Origin: Carettochelys insculpta
Lineage: Eukaryota > Chordata > Testudines > Carettochelyidae
Direction: 5' to 3'
Assembly: GCF_033958435.1 (NCBI RefSeq)
Contig: NC_134141.1
Coordinates: 99,923,001 to 99,987,000, forward strand
Length of the DNA stretch: 64,000 bases
The position numbers and the translations under genes are program-made. Shown here in pieces: positions 11,625 through 23,949 of this stretch (position 1 is its first letter; every line of letters starts with the position of its first letter). The notes beneath the pieces are model-generated. The model was not told the DNA's origin. It ran no database searches and worked only from the letters and a program-made list of their open reading frames with translations.

Positions 11625-12145
11625 TATTGGAATACGTTACTAAAAAGGTTGTGAAATTTCCATCACTGCAGCTTTTTAAGAACAGATAAGACAAACACCT
11701 GTACGGATGGTCTAGGTCAGGGAGCAGGAACCTTTCCAAGGCCAAGTGCCAAAATTTGATGTTTTGACCTCTCCATATGGACCGAGTGGCAGTGATACCT
11801 TTAAAAGTCACTAATAGTCTGACTTACAACAGCTTCATTAATAAATAGATTAAGATGCAGAGCTTTACTTTTTAGGAGATGGTTGGTAGCATCAACTGGT
11901 CTTTTGTTAATCCACAAGTGGCATGGCTTTGAGTAAGCTCCTAGCTGCATGGAGGGGAGGAGGGACAGGGCTGAGCTCCCACCTCATGTGCCAATGAAAA
12001 TCCGATTTTCTGCCATTCTTGGCACCCATGTTGAGGTTTGCTGACCCCTGGTCTAGGTTTATTCGGTCCTGCCTCAGCACAGGGCGTGGACTCAATAATC
12101 TCTCACGGTCACTTCCAGCCCTCTATTTCTAGAATTCTACTATTG
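11625..12145 (+). mobile_element. CR1 LINE 3' end, split by a hAT element
   Basis: Left part 11625-11717 reads GAAATTTCCATCACTGC, TTTTTAAGAACAGATAAGAC and ACACCTGTACGGATGGTC. Right part 12051-12145 continues GTTTATTCGGTCCTGCC, then GGACTCAATAATCTCTC, CACTTCCAGCCCTC and a TCTAGAATTCTA-like end. This is a CR1-family 3' end whose two halves are rejoined by removing 11718-12050. Confidence 0.85.
11718..12050. mobile_element. hAT-type MITE with 8-bp target duplication
   Basis: It begins CAGGGAGCAGGAACCTTTCC and ends GGTTTGCTGACCCCTG, imperfect inverted ends of the common CAGGGGTCAGCAACC type. The octamer GTCTAGGT is present on both sides (11710-11717 and 12051-12058), the 8-bp duplication expected for hAT. 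It has no transposase frame. Confidence 0.92.
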
Positions 12146-14690
12146 TGCATAGCACTGCACAGACATGAAGCAGTAGACTGTTTTTGCTTTGAAGAGCTTG
12201 CAATCCTATAGATAAGCAGACACAGCCTAGAAGAAGAGACATAACACAAGGAATAAACTAAATGATGGCAGCAATCATGTTAGTCGCACGGCTCTTTTTG
12301 TTTTGTGTGTATGTTTTTGCTGGTTTATGGGCTTAGTTGAGAAGGGATCGCAGTTTTATTTATGCCTTTACTGTTAAAGCTTTAATAAAATAAGCTTGTT
12401 GAAATCATTCTAGCTACTTTGCTGAGTTCTTTCATTCAATTTTAAAGCTTCCCCCCCATATCTGTCCCCCACCCACAACACCACTCTAGCTATATATCTA
12501 CATTTTACCCCTTTTCCATACTTCGGTTGAAAACAGAAAAAAGTCAAATATGTGCTAGAACATCCATTTATTAGCATTCTTTGAGTGACCCCAAATGCTC
12601 TGGAGAAAATACTGCTGCTGGGTGTTTCTTCTAAAGTGGTCAGCAGTGAAATAATTGAGAATGTTAAAATATAATGGTTGTAATTAGTTGCAGGGTTAAA
12701 ACCTTATAGGGATAAAACGGGCATTTCCCAACACTTAAAGCTCTCTTTTCAGTCTCTTTGAAGGCTTAGGGGGAAAAAATAGCTCTGCCTTGTCAATACA
12801 TTTAAATAATACTTTGCCATCAGAAGTGTTACAATTTTTCTTAATTTAAGGTAGAATTTGCCCCAAAGCATTGGTAATAAAAATGCAGATCTTTGAGAGA
12901 TTTGCAGGTAAATTGAGGTGTGCATTTCCAATGTCCTTTCCTATTACTGCTATTGCCTCCAGTCCCTTAAGGGTATGTCTATACTGTAGTCAGAGATGTG
13001 ACTTGCAACTCACTTAGCTAGCCAAACGCCACCTCCAGGATCCAAAATACATTGTTAACTGACCATCATTTGGGCTGCCTGGACTTCACTGCTAGTTTAG
13101 AAGTAGTTCTAGTTTGTATTTTCATTTGTGGTCCCTACAGATTTTAGAATGAGGGCTTAGTCCCTCATTTTCCCATTGAAAATCTTACACATAGTCTGTA
13201 GATCTCTTGAGGTCTGCTGATCACTAGCTGAAAACCACTGCTCTAGATCAAACTGGGCTCAGAAATGTCGATAATCACACTGTATTTTAGAAATATCATA
13301 ATAGTGTGGGGTTCCAGTATTAGAGGACAGTTAATTTAAAAAATGTGGAGCATAAGAAAACTCATCCCTAGCCTGCAGGTAGATCTGAGCCAAAAGGTAT
13401 GTGCAACACTCTGTTTTTTTTGGGGGGCGGGGAGGGGGGAGCTGCAGAAAAATACAAAAATTCAGCAAAATTGAAAAATTTAGCAAATTCATATTTGTTT
13501 TGCCCACTTGTTTTGGTCAGGGAAATAAAGGATGTTGCAAAACATTTACAACACAACATTTTGATTTTTGTTTCAAAATGAAAAGTTCAAAACTTTATTG
13601 AATGTTTTTAAGTAGTTATTTATTAAAAATCAAAAACATTAATAAAAGTTAGCTCACTGACGTGATTAAAATGGCTTTATTCATTTAGATAGCAAGTTAA
13701 AAATATAGGGGCACTCTGCAGCTTCCCCTCCTTGCTTTGCTACTTTACTCTTTAGCTCACAAGGCATTTTCATAGAAAAATATGATTTACCTTATAACTG
13801 CGTTAAGATAAAATATATGATGGGCATATGGGGATCCCTGACTATGAAACAAGGAGACTCCTGATATTCCTTATATATTATGTGGCTTAAATAGTATAAC
13901 ATGTGACTGCTTTGATTTCCTGAAGAGGTGTATGAAATGTCTTTCCATAAGTTTTTATCACTGAAAATGGAATGAGTTTCTTCAGTCTAAAAACTATTGT
14001 CTATTAGCAATATCTGCTTTTCACTAATTATCCCCCCCACCCCACAAGTTATCTTGCTTATAGAAATGCCTTGGTTTTTTTGTTTTACCTACAGGTAATA
14101 ACAAACATTTCTTCTCAATTGCCACAAAAATTTACAACCTCTTATTATTGTTCTTTTGAGTTACAGTGAATGAGAAATTAATTATGTTATAGTGAATTTT
14201 CTGAATTCCTGTCCTTGGCAGATTCCCATACAAATCAGCCTTTTACTTAAAAATTAAAGACTTCATATTGTTCCAAGAGAAGGCAAGGACAAAACTCTCA
14301 TTGATTTAAATGGGACCAGGATGCAGGTCCCAAGAATCTAAAGGTCAAATTATCCTTCTTCCATGATACTGCAGATAAAGGCACTTCAAATCTCAGCTTC
14401 ACAATGCACTGGAAACATAGATCTTACACAAGCAAAGGAACTCTATACTGGAATGAACGTGCATTGGTTCTGCTATCGGTCTGGGTGCTACACACCCATG
14501 ATTAGAGAGAGGTAGGATTTAAGCCTAAAGTAAAGTTAATAAATGTCTAGTTAATTTGTTCAGTTTCTTTTCTTTTTGCTTTTCATGTGTGTGTGGGGAG
14601 GAATGAGGCTCATTTTAATTTTCATGCACCCATGAAAAAAATACCTAGACTGAACACAGCAAAATGTGCCCACCACACAAACTGGGGATC
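12146..14690. other. AT-rich intron, little recognised
   Basis: There is mostly unique intron sequence. 13421-13440 has a G-rich run. 13100-13250 ends in a CTGAAAACCACTGCTC block that could be a worn hAT end, but I could not find its partner. Confidence 0.4.
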
Positions 14691-14694
14691 ATTT

Positions 14695-14957
14695 AGAATC
14701 ATAGGGCTGGAAGGGACCTCAGGAGGTCATCTAGTCCAGCCCCCTGCTTCAACCAGGATCAACCCCCCACTAAGTCATCCCAGCCTGGACCTTGTCAAGC
14801 CAGGACTTAAAAACCTCGAGGGATGGAGAATCCACCATGTCCCTAGGCAACGCATTCCAATGCTTCACCACGCTCCTGGTGAAGTAGTTTTTCCTAATAT
14901 CTAATCTACACCTCTTCCTCTTCAACTTCAGACCATTGCTCCTTGTTCTACCATTTG
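14695..14957 (-). mobile_element. CR1 LINE, short 3' fragment
   Basis: The left edge has ATCATAGGGCTGGAAGGGAC and CATCTAGTCCAGCC. On the minus strand the frame gives [20 protein letters not shown] and [16 protein letters not shown], the extreme C-terminus of the CR1 ORF. It is truncated near 14957. Confidence 0.92.
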
Positions 14958-15290
14958 GGTAAAAGCAATCAGTTCCCTGCCCACTTTCTCTTTTTTTTGG
15001 CTCCCAGCTGGCCTGCTGACAGGCCCCTCTGAAGTGCTGTGGCAGTGCCGCTGTGCCACTGTGTGTGGCTGTGAAGGAGTGGGGGAGGAGGGGAGCACTG
15101 AGGTCCATGTGGCCCTGAGGGCTGAATTCTCTAGGCCCCATCCCTCCTGGCATGCAGAGCCAGGCCTCCCTTTACACCTTGCTCTGGGGCCTGCGACGGC
15201 TGTTGGCCCTGCTGGTTACCAACAAGGGGGCCAGCTAGTGCCAGCTATAGTGCTTGTGATGGGAACAGTTGATTTCTGGTAACCGAGCTG
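14958..15290. repeat. GC-rich block, unclassified
   Basis: The block stands out in base composition from the AT-rich intron around it. It has a CCCCTCTGAAGTGCTG string that recurs, with one change, near 27236. It may be part of a dispersed repeat, but no family was recognised. Confidence 0.3.
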
Positions 15291-15894
15291 ATACCACCAG
15301 ATCACTTGACAATAGGCTTCTGAACAAATGGTTGCAAGTGTCCATCACCACTTCCTTACTCAGTTTGTTTTCTGGAAATGTCTATTACCCTCTGTCTGCT
15401 CGAAGCAGTGATTGTCTGTAGCGTTTGCTGCAGTCTACCACATTGCTTCTGTAATGTCTGTGGAAAGTAAATTCGGCACCTGGTAAGATGCGTTTAGGAA
15501 AAATTTGCATGCTAAATTGGCATCTTGCCCTGCTCCAGTTATCTTAAGAAGCAATGTGAAAGTAGTAACTGTCTGTGAATGCTAGAAAGGGAATAATTAG
15601 TTCAGATTCAATTAAATTACTTTCTAACCACAGTTAAATACTTGTGTTAAAAAAGAAAAATGAATGGCTTATTAGGACGGTAAGTTTAATGAAAAAATAT
15701 GGCTGTGTTCTGAGTATCTGAGCTAACATTAAGGGGTAAATCTTGTTCTCCCTTTTAGGTGTATTGAGGTTCCTGCCTGCAAAGAATTGACAGTGTTCTG
15801 TTGCATGAAGGAAAACAGAATCTGAGCAGTCAGAATGTGTGCATTCTGTGTTTTGTGGATTTTAGCTCTGATGGGGATTTCCATGTAACACCAT

Positions 15895-16604
15895 AGCTGC
15901 GTCTACACGTGCACGCTACTTCGAAGTAGCGGCAGTAACTTCGAAATAGCGCCCGTCACGTCTACACGTGTTGGGAGCTATTTCGAAGTTGAAATCGACG
16001 TTAGGCGGCGAGACGTCGAAGTCGCTAACCCCATGAGGGGATGGGAATAGCGCCCTACTTCGACGTTCAACATCGAAGTAGGGACGTGTAGACGATCCGC
16101 GTCCCGCAACATCGAAATAGCGGGGTCCTCCATGGCGGCCATCAGCTGGGGGGTTGAGAGATACTCTCTCTCCAGCCCTTGCGGGGCTCTGTGGTCACCG
16201 TGGGCAGCAGCCCTTAGCCCAGGGCTTCTGGCTGCTGCTGCTGCAGCTGGGGGTCCGTGCTGCATATACAGGGTCTGCAACTAGTTGTTGGCTCTGTGTA
16301 TCTTGCACTGTTTAATGAAAGTGTGTCTGGGAGGGGCCCTTTAAGGGAGCGACTTGCTGTTGAGTCTGCCCCGTGACCCTGTCTGCAGCTGTGCCTGGCT
16401 CCCTTATTTCGATGTGTGCTACTTTGGCGTGTAGACGTTCCCTCGCTGTGCCTATTTCGATGTTGGGCTGAGCAACGTCGAAGTTGAACATCGACGTTGC
16501 CAGCCCTGGAGGACGTGTAGACGTTATTCATCGAAATAGCCTATTTCGATGTCGCAACATCGAAATAAGCTATTTCGAAGTTGGGTGCACGTGTAGACGT
16601 AGCC
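15895..16604 (-). mobile_element. Harbinger-type MITE, ~711-bp family
   Basis: It runs from AGCTGCGTCTACACGTGC to CACGTGTAGACGTAGCC and is flanked by CAT at 15892-15894 and 16605-16607. It is collinear with 17885-18595, apart from scattered substitutions and a different last ~30 bp. Confidence 0.93.
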
Positions 16605-16607
16605 CAT

Positions 16608-17881
16608 AAGTCGGATTTTGGTAGTGGGGTAGAATCAGTGGGTCCATTATTACGTAAATCAAGCAGTCGTGTCAATGCTGCACAGGACGGGAGCAGATGT
16701 TACATAGGTTATTCCAACCCTAAATATAAAATAGAAACTGTACAGGGTAGCCTTTTAAAAAGTAAAGTGAAAATCAGTGGTACTTAGCTTCCTAAGTCAC
16801 TTTTGCAATTTTCAGAATTTTACCTAGAGTCTCTTGTAGCGTGGGAAGGTGGATATCTCCCATCCCTCCCCCAGATAAACTTCCACCAAATACTCAGACA
16901 GTCCACTGAATACACAATCTGAGGATAAATTATTTTGTTTTACGTAACGACATAAACTTTGCATAAGAAGAAGTCCAATGCTGCACCAGTCAGGCAATAC
17001 TTCTTTAGTTGATGAAAAGTGTCTTTAATCAGTACACATTTTTGCTGATGTTTCACTGAATTTTTACAGTTCATTGTGGAGCTCTGTATCAGGAGGCCTA
17101 GCACAAACACAGCTATTCCAGTGAGGTAGGCATAATACATGTTTCCTTTCACTTCTAACTGGGATTCAAGACACGCATGCAGTTACTACATTAACTGTGT
17201 GATGGACAGTGATTGCAGTGAGGTGACAAAACTGTGGAGATCTGTACACCAGGAATCTGACAGATATATTTAGTGGACCTGGATGGAGGGCGAAATGGAG
17301 CACTTAATAAGACCCAACAGTTCCACAATCCTGGCAATCAGATTAGAGACAAGAATGGGGAGGTAACACCACCCCCTTTGTAAATTGTGCTGTTGTATAT
17401 GCAAATACACACAGGGGCTGTTTCTTCTCTCACTTACAACCCTGTAAGTGAATGATTCTTTGAAAGACACTGGGCATATCCTGGTGTAAATCCAGTCTAA
17501 ATGAGAAACAAATCTAGTCCTCTGAGTGAAAGTGACATGAGCAAATTTAATCCAAAGTATGCTAAATAGTCAGTAGTATTGTCTGTATATTTTTCCCCTC
17601 TATTCCCTGCCCTCTAGGATGCAGATACTGTTTTTTTCTTCTTCTTTTTTTTTTTTTCAATCTCAGGTAAGTTTAAAATTATTTGATGTGGACACAGTAA
17701 AAGAAACACTTAAAATGTTCTAAAAATCTCTGGGCCTGCTGTGCATGTCAGTCTCTTTCTAAAGTGCTGCTTCCTCCTCTTTCTGAGAATCAAGTCCAGT
17801 TGAGTTGTGCAGACACTCTCTTTATATAAATTAGATTATCAAGTGAAGAAACAGAAAAGTATATATTGCATCATAGTAAAG
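16608..17881. other. Intron, nothing recognised
   Basis: Unique-looking sequence between two copies of the same MITE, with a T-rich run at 17633-17658. No gene content was recognised. Confidence 0.45.
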
Positions 17882-17884
17882 GAA

Positions 17885-18595
17885 AGCCGTGTCTACACGT
17901 GCACGCTACTTCGAAGTAGCGGCACTAACTTCGAAATAGCGCCCGTCACAGCTACACGTGTTGGGCGCTATTTCGATGTTAACATCGACGTTAGGCAGCG
18001 AGACGTCGAAGCCGCTAACCCCATGAGGGGATGGGAATAGCGCCCTACTTCGAAGTTGAACATTGAAGTAGGGCACGTGTAGATGATCCGCGTCCCGCAA
18101 CATCGAAATAGCGGGGTCTGCCATGGTGGCCATCAGCTGAGGGGTTGAGAGACGCGCTCTCTCCAGCCCCTGCGGGGCTCTATGGTCACCGTGTGCAGCA
18201 GCCCTTAGCCCAGGGCTTCTGGCTGCTGCTGCAGCAGCTGTGGATCCATGCTGCAGGCACAGGGTCTGCAACCAGTTGTCGGCTCTGTGGATCTTGTGTT
18301 GTTTAGTGCAACTGTGTCTGGGAGGGGCCCTTTAAGGGAGCGGCTTGCTGTTGAGTCCGCCCTGTGACCCTGTCTGCAGCTGTGCCTGGCACCCTTATTT
18401 CGATGTGTGCTACTTTGGCGTGTAGACGTTCCCTTGCAGCGCCTATTTCGATGTGGTGCTGCGCAACGTCGATGTTGAACGTCGACGTTGCCAGCCCTGG
18501 AGGACGTGTAGACGTTATTCATCGAAATAGCCTATTTCGATGTCGCTACATCGAAATAAGCTACTTTGATGTAGGCTTCACGTGTAGACGTAGCT
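17885..18595 (-). mobile_element. Harbinger-type MITE, ~711-bp family, complete
   Basis: The reference copy in this window: 711 bp from AGCCGTGTCTACACGTGC to CGTGTAGACGTAGCT, with perfect GAA duplications (17882-17884, 18596-18598). Read on the minus strand, its first ~360 bp correspond to the left end of the transposase-bearing element at 55540: TTATTTCGATGTAGCG, CAGCCCTGGAGGA-type and CCCTTAAAGGGCCCCTCCC blocks, up to an ATGGATCC..CAGC start-codon region. The remaining half is a separate right-end segment. Confidence 0.95.
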
Positions 18596-18598
18596 GAA

Positions 18599-20370
18599 AT
18601 CAGCAAGAGACCTTGAAAGGTCATCTGCTCCTTCATCCTGACGCTGAGGCAGGACCAAGGATATTTAGACCATCCCTCAGAGGTATTGTCTAACCTTTTG
18701 TGTTTGCCATGTTATTTTTCCACCAAAAAATTGGGTAGTTAAAGTCCCGCATTACTATCAGGTCACATGAATATGCCCAGCTAATTACACAATCAGTTAT
18801 TGATTCAGGATTATTGAATACTAATATTCTGTTTAACATTAGGTAATCCGTCCATTGGCCAAAATCTATATTAACAAAACTATTTTGAAAAAGTGAAAAC
18901 AGCAGACATTAATATAAATCATAGTTTATTTGCTGATAACTCCCCCCCCCACACACACAAGAGGGAAATTTGCCAAGGAAATTACTCATTATGATTGTTT
19001 TATCAGCTGTAGTCTGAATGTGCTGTTTGGGTATGAATAATGGGATATATGGACTTTAATTAAATTAGTTTTTACAAAGTGTTTCAACAGTGTGGTTATT
19101 GTAAGATACTTTCATTCAAGGTAGTCAGTAAAAATGCTAATCATTCTTTCCCATTTTGTAGCCTTCAGATTTAATTTTACAAATCTTCTCTTATTCATTA
19201 AATAATATATTTTAATGAGTGCAGTTGGTTATGTCGGCTTTCAGAAAAACAAAACTGTTTTCCTTATTGTTCCTGTTGCTGAATACATTTTCCCTTTTTA
19301 TTCAACTTGTGCTCTAAAAATTATAGTGGCTGCTATTGCGGGTAATGGGTCAGTGAATGAAAGACCGTGATGAAAATATTAAAATTTAAAAATTAATGCC
19401 ATGTGTTCTTCTGGTAATTCTAAGAGTCGTATTTGAAGTTTTAAAATGTCTCAATCATATGCTTTCTAAAAGCAGGCTAGTCAAGCTTTAATTAAATATA
19501 AAAAAACTTAAAGAAGTTACAAATGTTTCAGTGAGCTGTAACTGAGAATTTGATTTTGAAACCAGTTTCATTTTGGATTAATGGTTGATGTTTTCTGAAA
19601 ATGAACTTTCCTTCTTTCACTGCTATTTACTTACCAAGGCCATTTGCAAATACTGTACTAATTACAACGTTCTTCACCAAAATATTCAATCATGTATGAA
19701 ATTGAAACATTCCAAGTGTTAGAAAGAGGTGTTGGAAAGATAGCAATTAAGTTATTTAGTAGAGCTGGGAGCTTTAATAGAAAATAGTTGTATTACTCGA
19801 GATACTGATAACAAGACATAGAGCCTTTCCCTTGAGTTGCCAGTTCAACATTGCTTTATCATCTGCTCGCACTTTGAAGGCAGGGGGGTGATAGAAGAGT
19901 TCCTCAAGTACCTATATCATGGTTGGTATTAACTGACAGCATATTCAGTGTAGATAGCAAATTTCCATCAAAATGTTTTTGTCAGATAATGCAGTTTGTG
20001 TAAAACTGAAATTTTCCATGAGAAAATGAGGATTTTCACTTTTTTTTTTAGATTTACTTACAGAAAAATAAAACTTTCCTTTGTTTTTGTTTCTTGAACT
20101 GAATCAAACTAAGTTCTTGAGCTGCCAAAATGCTTCATGCATCTGTAGTTCAAACATCCTCATTCACTCTCTGCTGGACTGCTTGGTAAAATTATATCTC
20201 CCTTGATGCATCACAATCTGCTGTCTGGTTGAACTGCTCTAGAGCATCACTGAAGATGTAATCAAGGTAAAGAACCTCTACAGTAGAAGAGAATGGAGTA
20301 ACGGAGCACAAAAACAATGCATATAAGGTACTTCAGTTATTTCAAAAAATGAGCCTTTATTTTGAAATAC
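18599..20370. other. AT-rich intron, nothing recognised
   Basis: Long unique-looking stretch with a C-run followed by a short (CA)n at 18940-18960. No coding or repeat feature could be named. Confidence 0.45.
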
Positions 20371-21925
20371 CTATCCTGTAGGTAGTCCGTTGTGTCCAAC
20401 GATGATGTCTTGAGCTTGCACAGGCTCATCGGTTGTGGATTCGCATGTGGCTGAGGAGTCCAACCTTTGAACGGCATGGGCGTTCACAGTGGGGGCAAGT
20501 GAATTGTACTGGCTCTGGTGGTGTGGCTGCCACTGTTGCTTTTTAACTCTCATGAGCATCAGTGAGGTGTACACATTGCTGCTCTTCAACGTTGTCATAT
20601 GCGTGTTGTATGAGAGCATGCCAGGCTCTTTGGTCTTTGCGTGCTGCTCCAGCTGAACTGGTTTTAAACCAGCATGAGCAATGTTGGCCTTCACGCAGTC
20701 TTTATACCTCTTGCGAGGTCTACCTTGATTCCTTTTGCCCTGGGAGAGTTCACCGTAGAGGCGTTGCTTAGGGATTCTTGACTCCTCCATTCGTATGACA
20801 TGCCCTGTCCAGCGAAGCTGGGCTTTCAGAATCATGTCTTCGATGCTCGTTGTTCCTGTTCTGTCCAGGACTTCCAGGTTCATAACTCTGTCCTGCCATC
20901 GAATGTGCAGTATTGACCTCGGGCTCTCAGACGTCCTAGTTCCCAGCTGGCCTGGAAGATTCTGGCACTGATTTCTTTGTCAAGGGAGCCATCATTGGCT
21001 ATCACACTGCCAAGGTACTTGAACTCCTCAACAGTTTTTAACTCTGTTCTTTCAATAAAGATTGAAGCAGTGAGAGCAGCTGATCCTGGAGCAGGTTGAA
21101 ACAGTACCTCGGTCTTTCCTAGGCTGATGGTCAAACCAAAGAGGCAAATGGCATCAGCAAACTTGTTGACAATGAATAGATTCTTTGTGTGCTATAAATG
21201 CAGAGTCATCAGCAAAAAGGGGCTTCAAGGATGAGCCTCTCAAACATCTTGTTTTTAGCATTCAGATGACGAAGGTCAAAAAGTGACCCATCAAGTCTGT
21301 ATCTCATGTAGACTCCATGGTCCAGGTCCCTAACTGCGCGGCTGAGGACACACGTGAAAAAGATGTTGAATAACACTGGGACCAGCATGAGCCCTTGCTT
21401 CGCACCATTGGATATTTCAAATCTGGATCTGAGGACTCGCCATTTGAAAGAACAAAGCCAGTCATGTCATCATGGAACAGGCATATGAGGTTAACAAGGC
21501 AGCCAAGTTTTGACAGGATAATCCACTTCTCTGTTGACGGTGTCAGACACCTTGGTCAGGTCTATAAAGACAGCGTACAGATCTAAGTTCTGCTCTATGC
21601 ACTTTTTCTGGACCTGACGAACAGCAAAGATCTCATCAATGGTGCTGTGGCCTGGGTGAAAACCACACTGTGCCTCTGGTAGGTTCTCCTGTGAGATGCT
21701 GGTGATCAGACGGTTGAGGATGACTCAAGACAAGATCTTCCCAGCAGTACAGAGAAGGGGGATGCCCCGGTAATTTCCACAGTCAGCTTTCTTGCCCTTG
21801 TTCTTGAAGAGCGAGATGATTGTGGCATCCTTAAAGTCTTTGGGCATGTCTTCTTCTTCCCAGATGCTGATCAAGATGTTGTGAAAGGCTTCAAGTGACA
21901 CCCCAATAACTATCCTAGTGTCTAT
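20371..21925 (-). mobile_element. Non-LTR retrotransposon (LINE) copy, decayed, with C-terminal zinc finger
   Basis: On the minus strand pieces of a reverse-transcriptase ORF follow in order: MPKDFKDATIISLFKNKGK and CGNYRGIPLLC (fingers/palm entry), a VFIDLTKVSDTVNR-like motif A, EFKYLGSVIANDGSLDKEI, then LRWTGHVIRMEESRIPK and QGRPRKRYKDCVK. Near 20460 a CPHCERPCRSKVGLLSHMR segment is a C2H2-type finger with HMRIH as its second half. The ORF is broken by several frameshifts and stops and 5'-truncated near 21925. The clade (RTE-like or L2/CR1-like) was not settled. Confidence 0.85.
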
Positions 21926-22645
21926 ACAATGCAACCACTATAATTTCGAAATAGTGATTGGTTTATTTTGAAATTGGTAGACCTCATTGCATTAGGAATA
22001 GTGTCTATTTGAAAATAGCTATTTTGAAATAGGGGCTGTTCAGAATAAAGTCAGTGGCTGTATTTAGAAATACAGTGTCTACACACATAGAGCCTGTCGC
22101 AAAATACCTAAGTGCTATTTTGAAGTGCATTTTGGCTGTGGCTACACTATCCCCTGCCTTTCAAAAGGAGGATGCTTATGAGCCACTTTGGCAGATGCTA
22201 ATGAGGCACTGCTGTGAATATGCAGTGCCTTATCAACATAATGGTGGCCATGTGCATTTCAAAAGTGCTGTTTTCAAAACACATGCTGCTGGTATAGACA
22301 GGGGCCTTTCAAAAGGACCCCTGGACTTTGAAAGCCTCTTCTTACCATTGGGTTTTTGGAAGAAGGGGCTTTTGAAATCAGGGGGATCCCTTCAAAAGGC
22401 CCCTGCCTACACCGGCGGTGTGCATTTCGAAAGCAGCACTTTCAAAACACACCCAGCCGCCATTATGCTTGTGAGGTGCTGCATATTCACGGCAGCACCT
22501 CATTAGCATCTGCCAAAGTGGCTCATTAGCATACCCCTTTCGAAAGGGGGTCTAGTGTACCACGTCCTTTGTGTATAGCAGCAGTATTTTGAAATAAACT
22601 ATTCCAGAACAGCTTATTTCAAAATAAGGCTGCTGTGTCAACATA
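21926..22645. mobile_element. Worn Harbinger-like MITE interrupted by a palindromic MITE
   Basis: 21926-22133 and 22568-22645 are rich in TTTCGAAATA/TTTTGAAATA motifs and in GTGTCTACAC-like blocks and flank the cleaner element at 22134-22567. The outer boundaries are uncertain. The likely reading is one older MITE, or two, split by a younger one. Confidence 0.45.
22134..22567. mobile_element. Palindromic (foldback) MITE, ~434 bp
   Basis: The left arm (GGCTGTGGCTACACTA, GCCACTTTGGCAGATGC, GTGCATTTCAAAAGTGCTG) is repeated as reverse complement in the right arm (AAAGCAGCACTTT, GCATCTGCCAAAGTGGC, TCTAGTGTACCACGTCC) around a centre near 22350. TTT flanks both sides (22131-22133 and 22568-22570). 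The arms have diverged more than those of the palindrome at 60105, so this copy is older. Confidence 0.8.
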
Positions 22646-22651
22646 TTCTGG

Positions 22652-23082
22652 GGCTACATCTACACTGCAGTGATCTTCCAAAAGAAGTTCTTCCAGAAGA
22701 TCTCTTCCAAAAAAAACTTCTTTCAAAAGAGTACGTCCACACCCAAAAAAGCGGATTGAAAGATTAATCCACTCTTTCGACAGAGAGAATCCACACAGCC
22801 CCAACTCTTTTGAAAGAACAGGCCAGGGATCAAAAAATCCGAGGTCATGAGGGTCAGTTTTTCACTAAAAGGGCCCATGGACTGTCTACACTTGCTTTTA
22901 TTTGAAAGAAGCTTTTGAAAGGGAGCACTCTTCCTGATCTGGGAGCGGAAGAGGGCTTCCAGAAGAAGAGCTGTGTTCTTTCAATTTTGGATCAAAAGAG
23001 CACATTTTGTATGAGGACGTTTGGCACGTTCGTTCAAAAAAAGCCTGATTTTCTGAAAAAACTTGCTTGTGTAATCACAGTC
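22652..23082. mobile_element. Harbinger-like MITE, CTTTTGAAAG-rich
   Basis: It starts GGCTACATCTACACTGC and ends TTGTGTAATCACAGTC. The interior is full of CTTTTGAAAGA-type motifs and ends share the GTCTACAC-type terminus of the other families. No clear target duplication remains. Confidence 0.6.
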
Positions 23083-23949
23083 TAAGTGAGCCAAAATGAA
23101 ATGATTAGCCATTTCTAAATCATCTTTTTCTGAGCTTCCCACTCTATGAAAAATTTATACTTAAACATTTTCTCCCAATTTGGGATGAAAAGCAATGTGA
23201 TATTTAAATTTCCTGTGGGAGGTAAATTCTGATTTTTGACCAACCCTCATAAACAGTGAAGTCAAGCACTTAATGAGCACAGAGACTGAAATCCATTTTT
23301 TCCAGCAAAAACTGAGACAACATTTTACCGCAGGGAAGAGAGTTGTATTGATTTCATGTTGTATTGGTTCTGTGGCAAAAGAGAGGACTTCAGTTTCCTG
23401 GATTCCAAACCAGAGACCTTTTACAAGATCTAATATTAACACCAGAAAGTTGTTAAAACTAAGCATTACAGTATTGGTATAGCGTGTTTATAAAAACACA
23501 TTACTGAGGTATGTCATATGTCATTCAGAATGGTAAAAATTTGAAAAATCTGAAAATACTTTGTTTTTTTTTAATATTTTTGTCATTCCCTGTTCAAGAC
23601 AAGACTGTTATAGAAATATCAGACAAGACTGCAAGTTAAAATACAGTTCAGCAGTCATCTCAGGCCAGATAGGCACTGGGCAGATTAGGAAAAAGGAGGA
23701 AAGGCTTTGTCATGTTTTATTAAAAATAAATCTGCACTTATCTAAGTAGTTCTGTGGATCCTTGCAGTCCTCATTTCACCGAGTTGCAACCAGACTAGCT
23801 ACGACTGGCTTAATGAAATCCTGAGATGAACCCAATTACTGTGCCTCTGTGGTTAAGACTGTTATCTACAATTCAGTATAAGCTGTTTTTTTGAAACATG
23901 AAAATATAAGTGACTTGCAACTGATACTTGACATATGAAGACCTTAATG

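Noticed and set aside
13399..13601. Short frames beside a G-run that look like a small gene on either strand
   Set aside because: No conserved features, and the peptides change completely with single-base shifts in the G-run.
75..18597. A family of similar small proteins (starting MNNVYT or MQTLC) predicted at 75, 10146, 10445, 15978, 16214, 17906 and 18205, with another at 27928
   Set aside because: They all lie inside copies of the same MITE. The similarity is that of the repeated DNA, and the frames shift or shorten with each point change.
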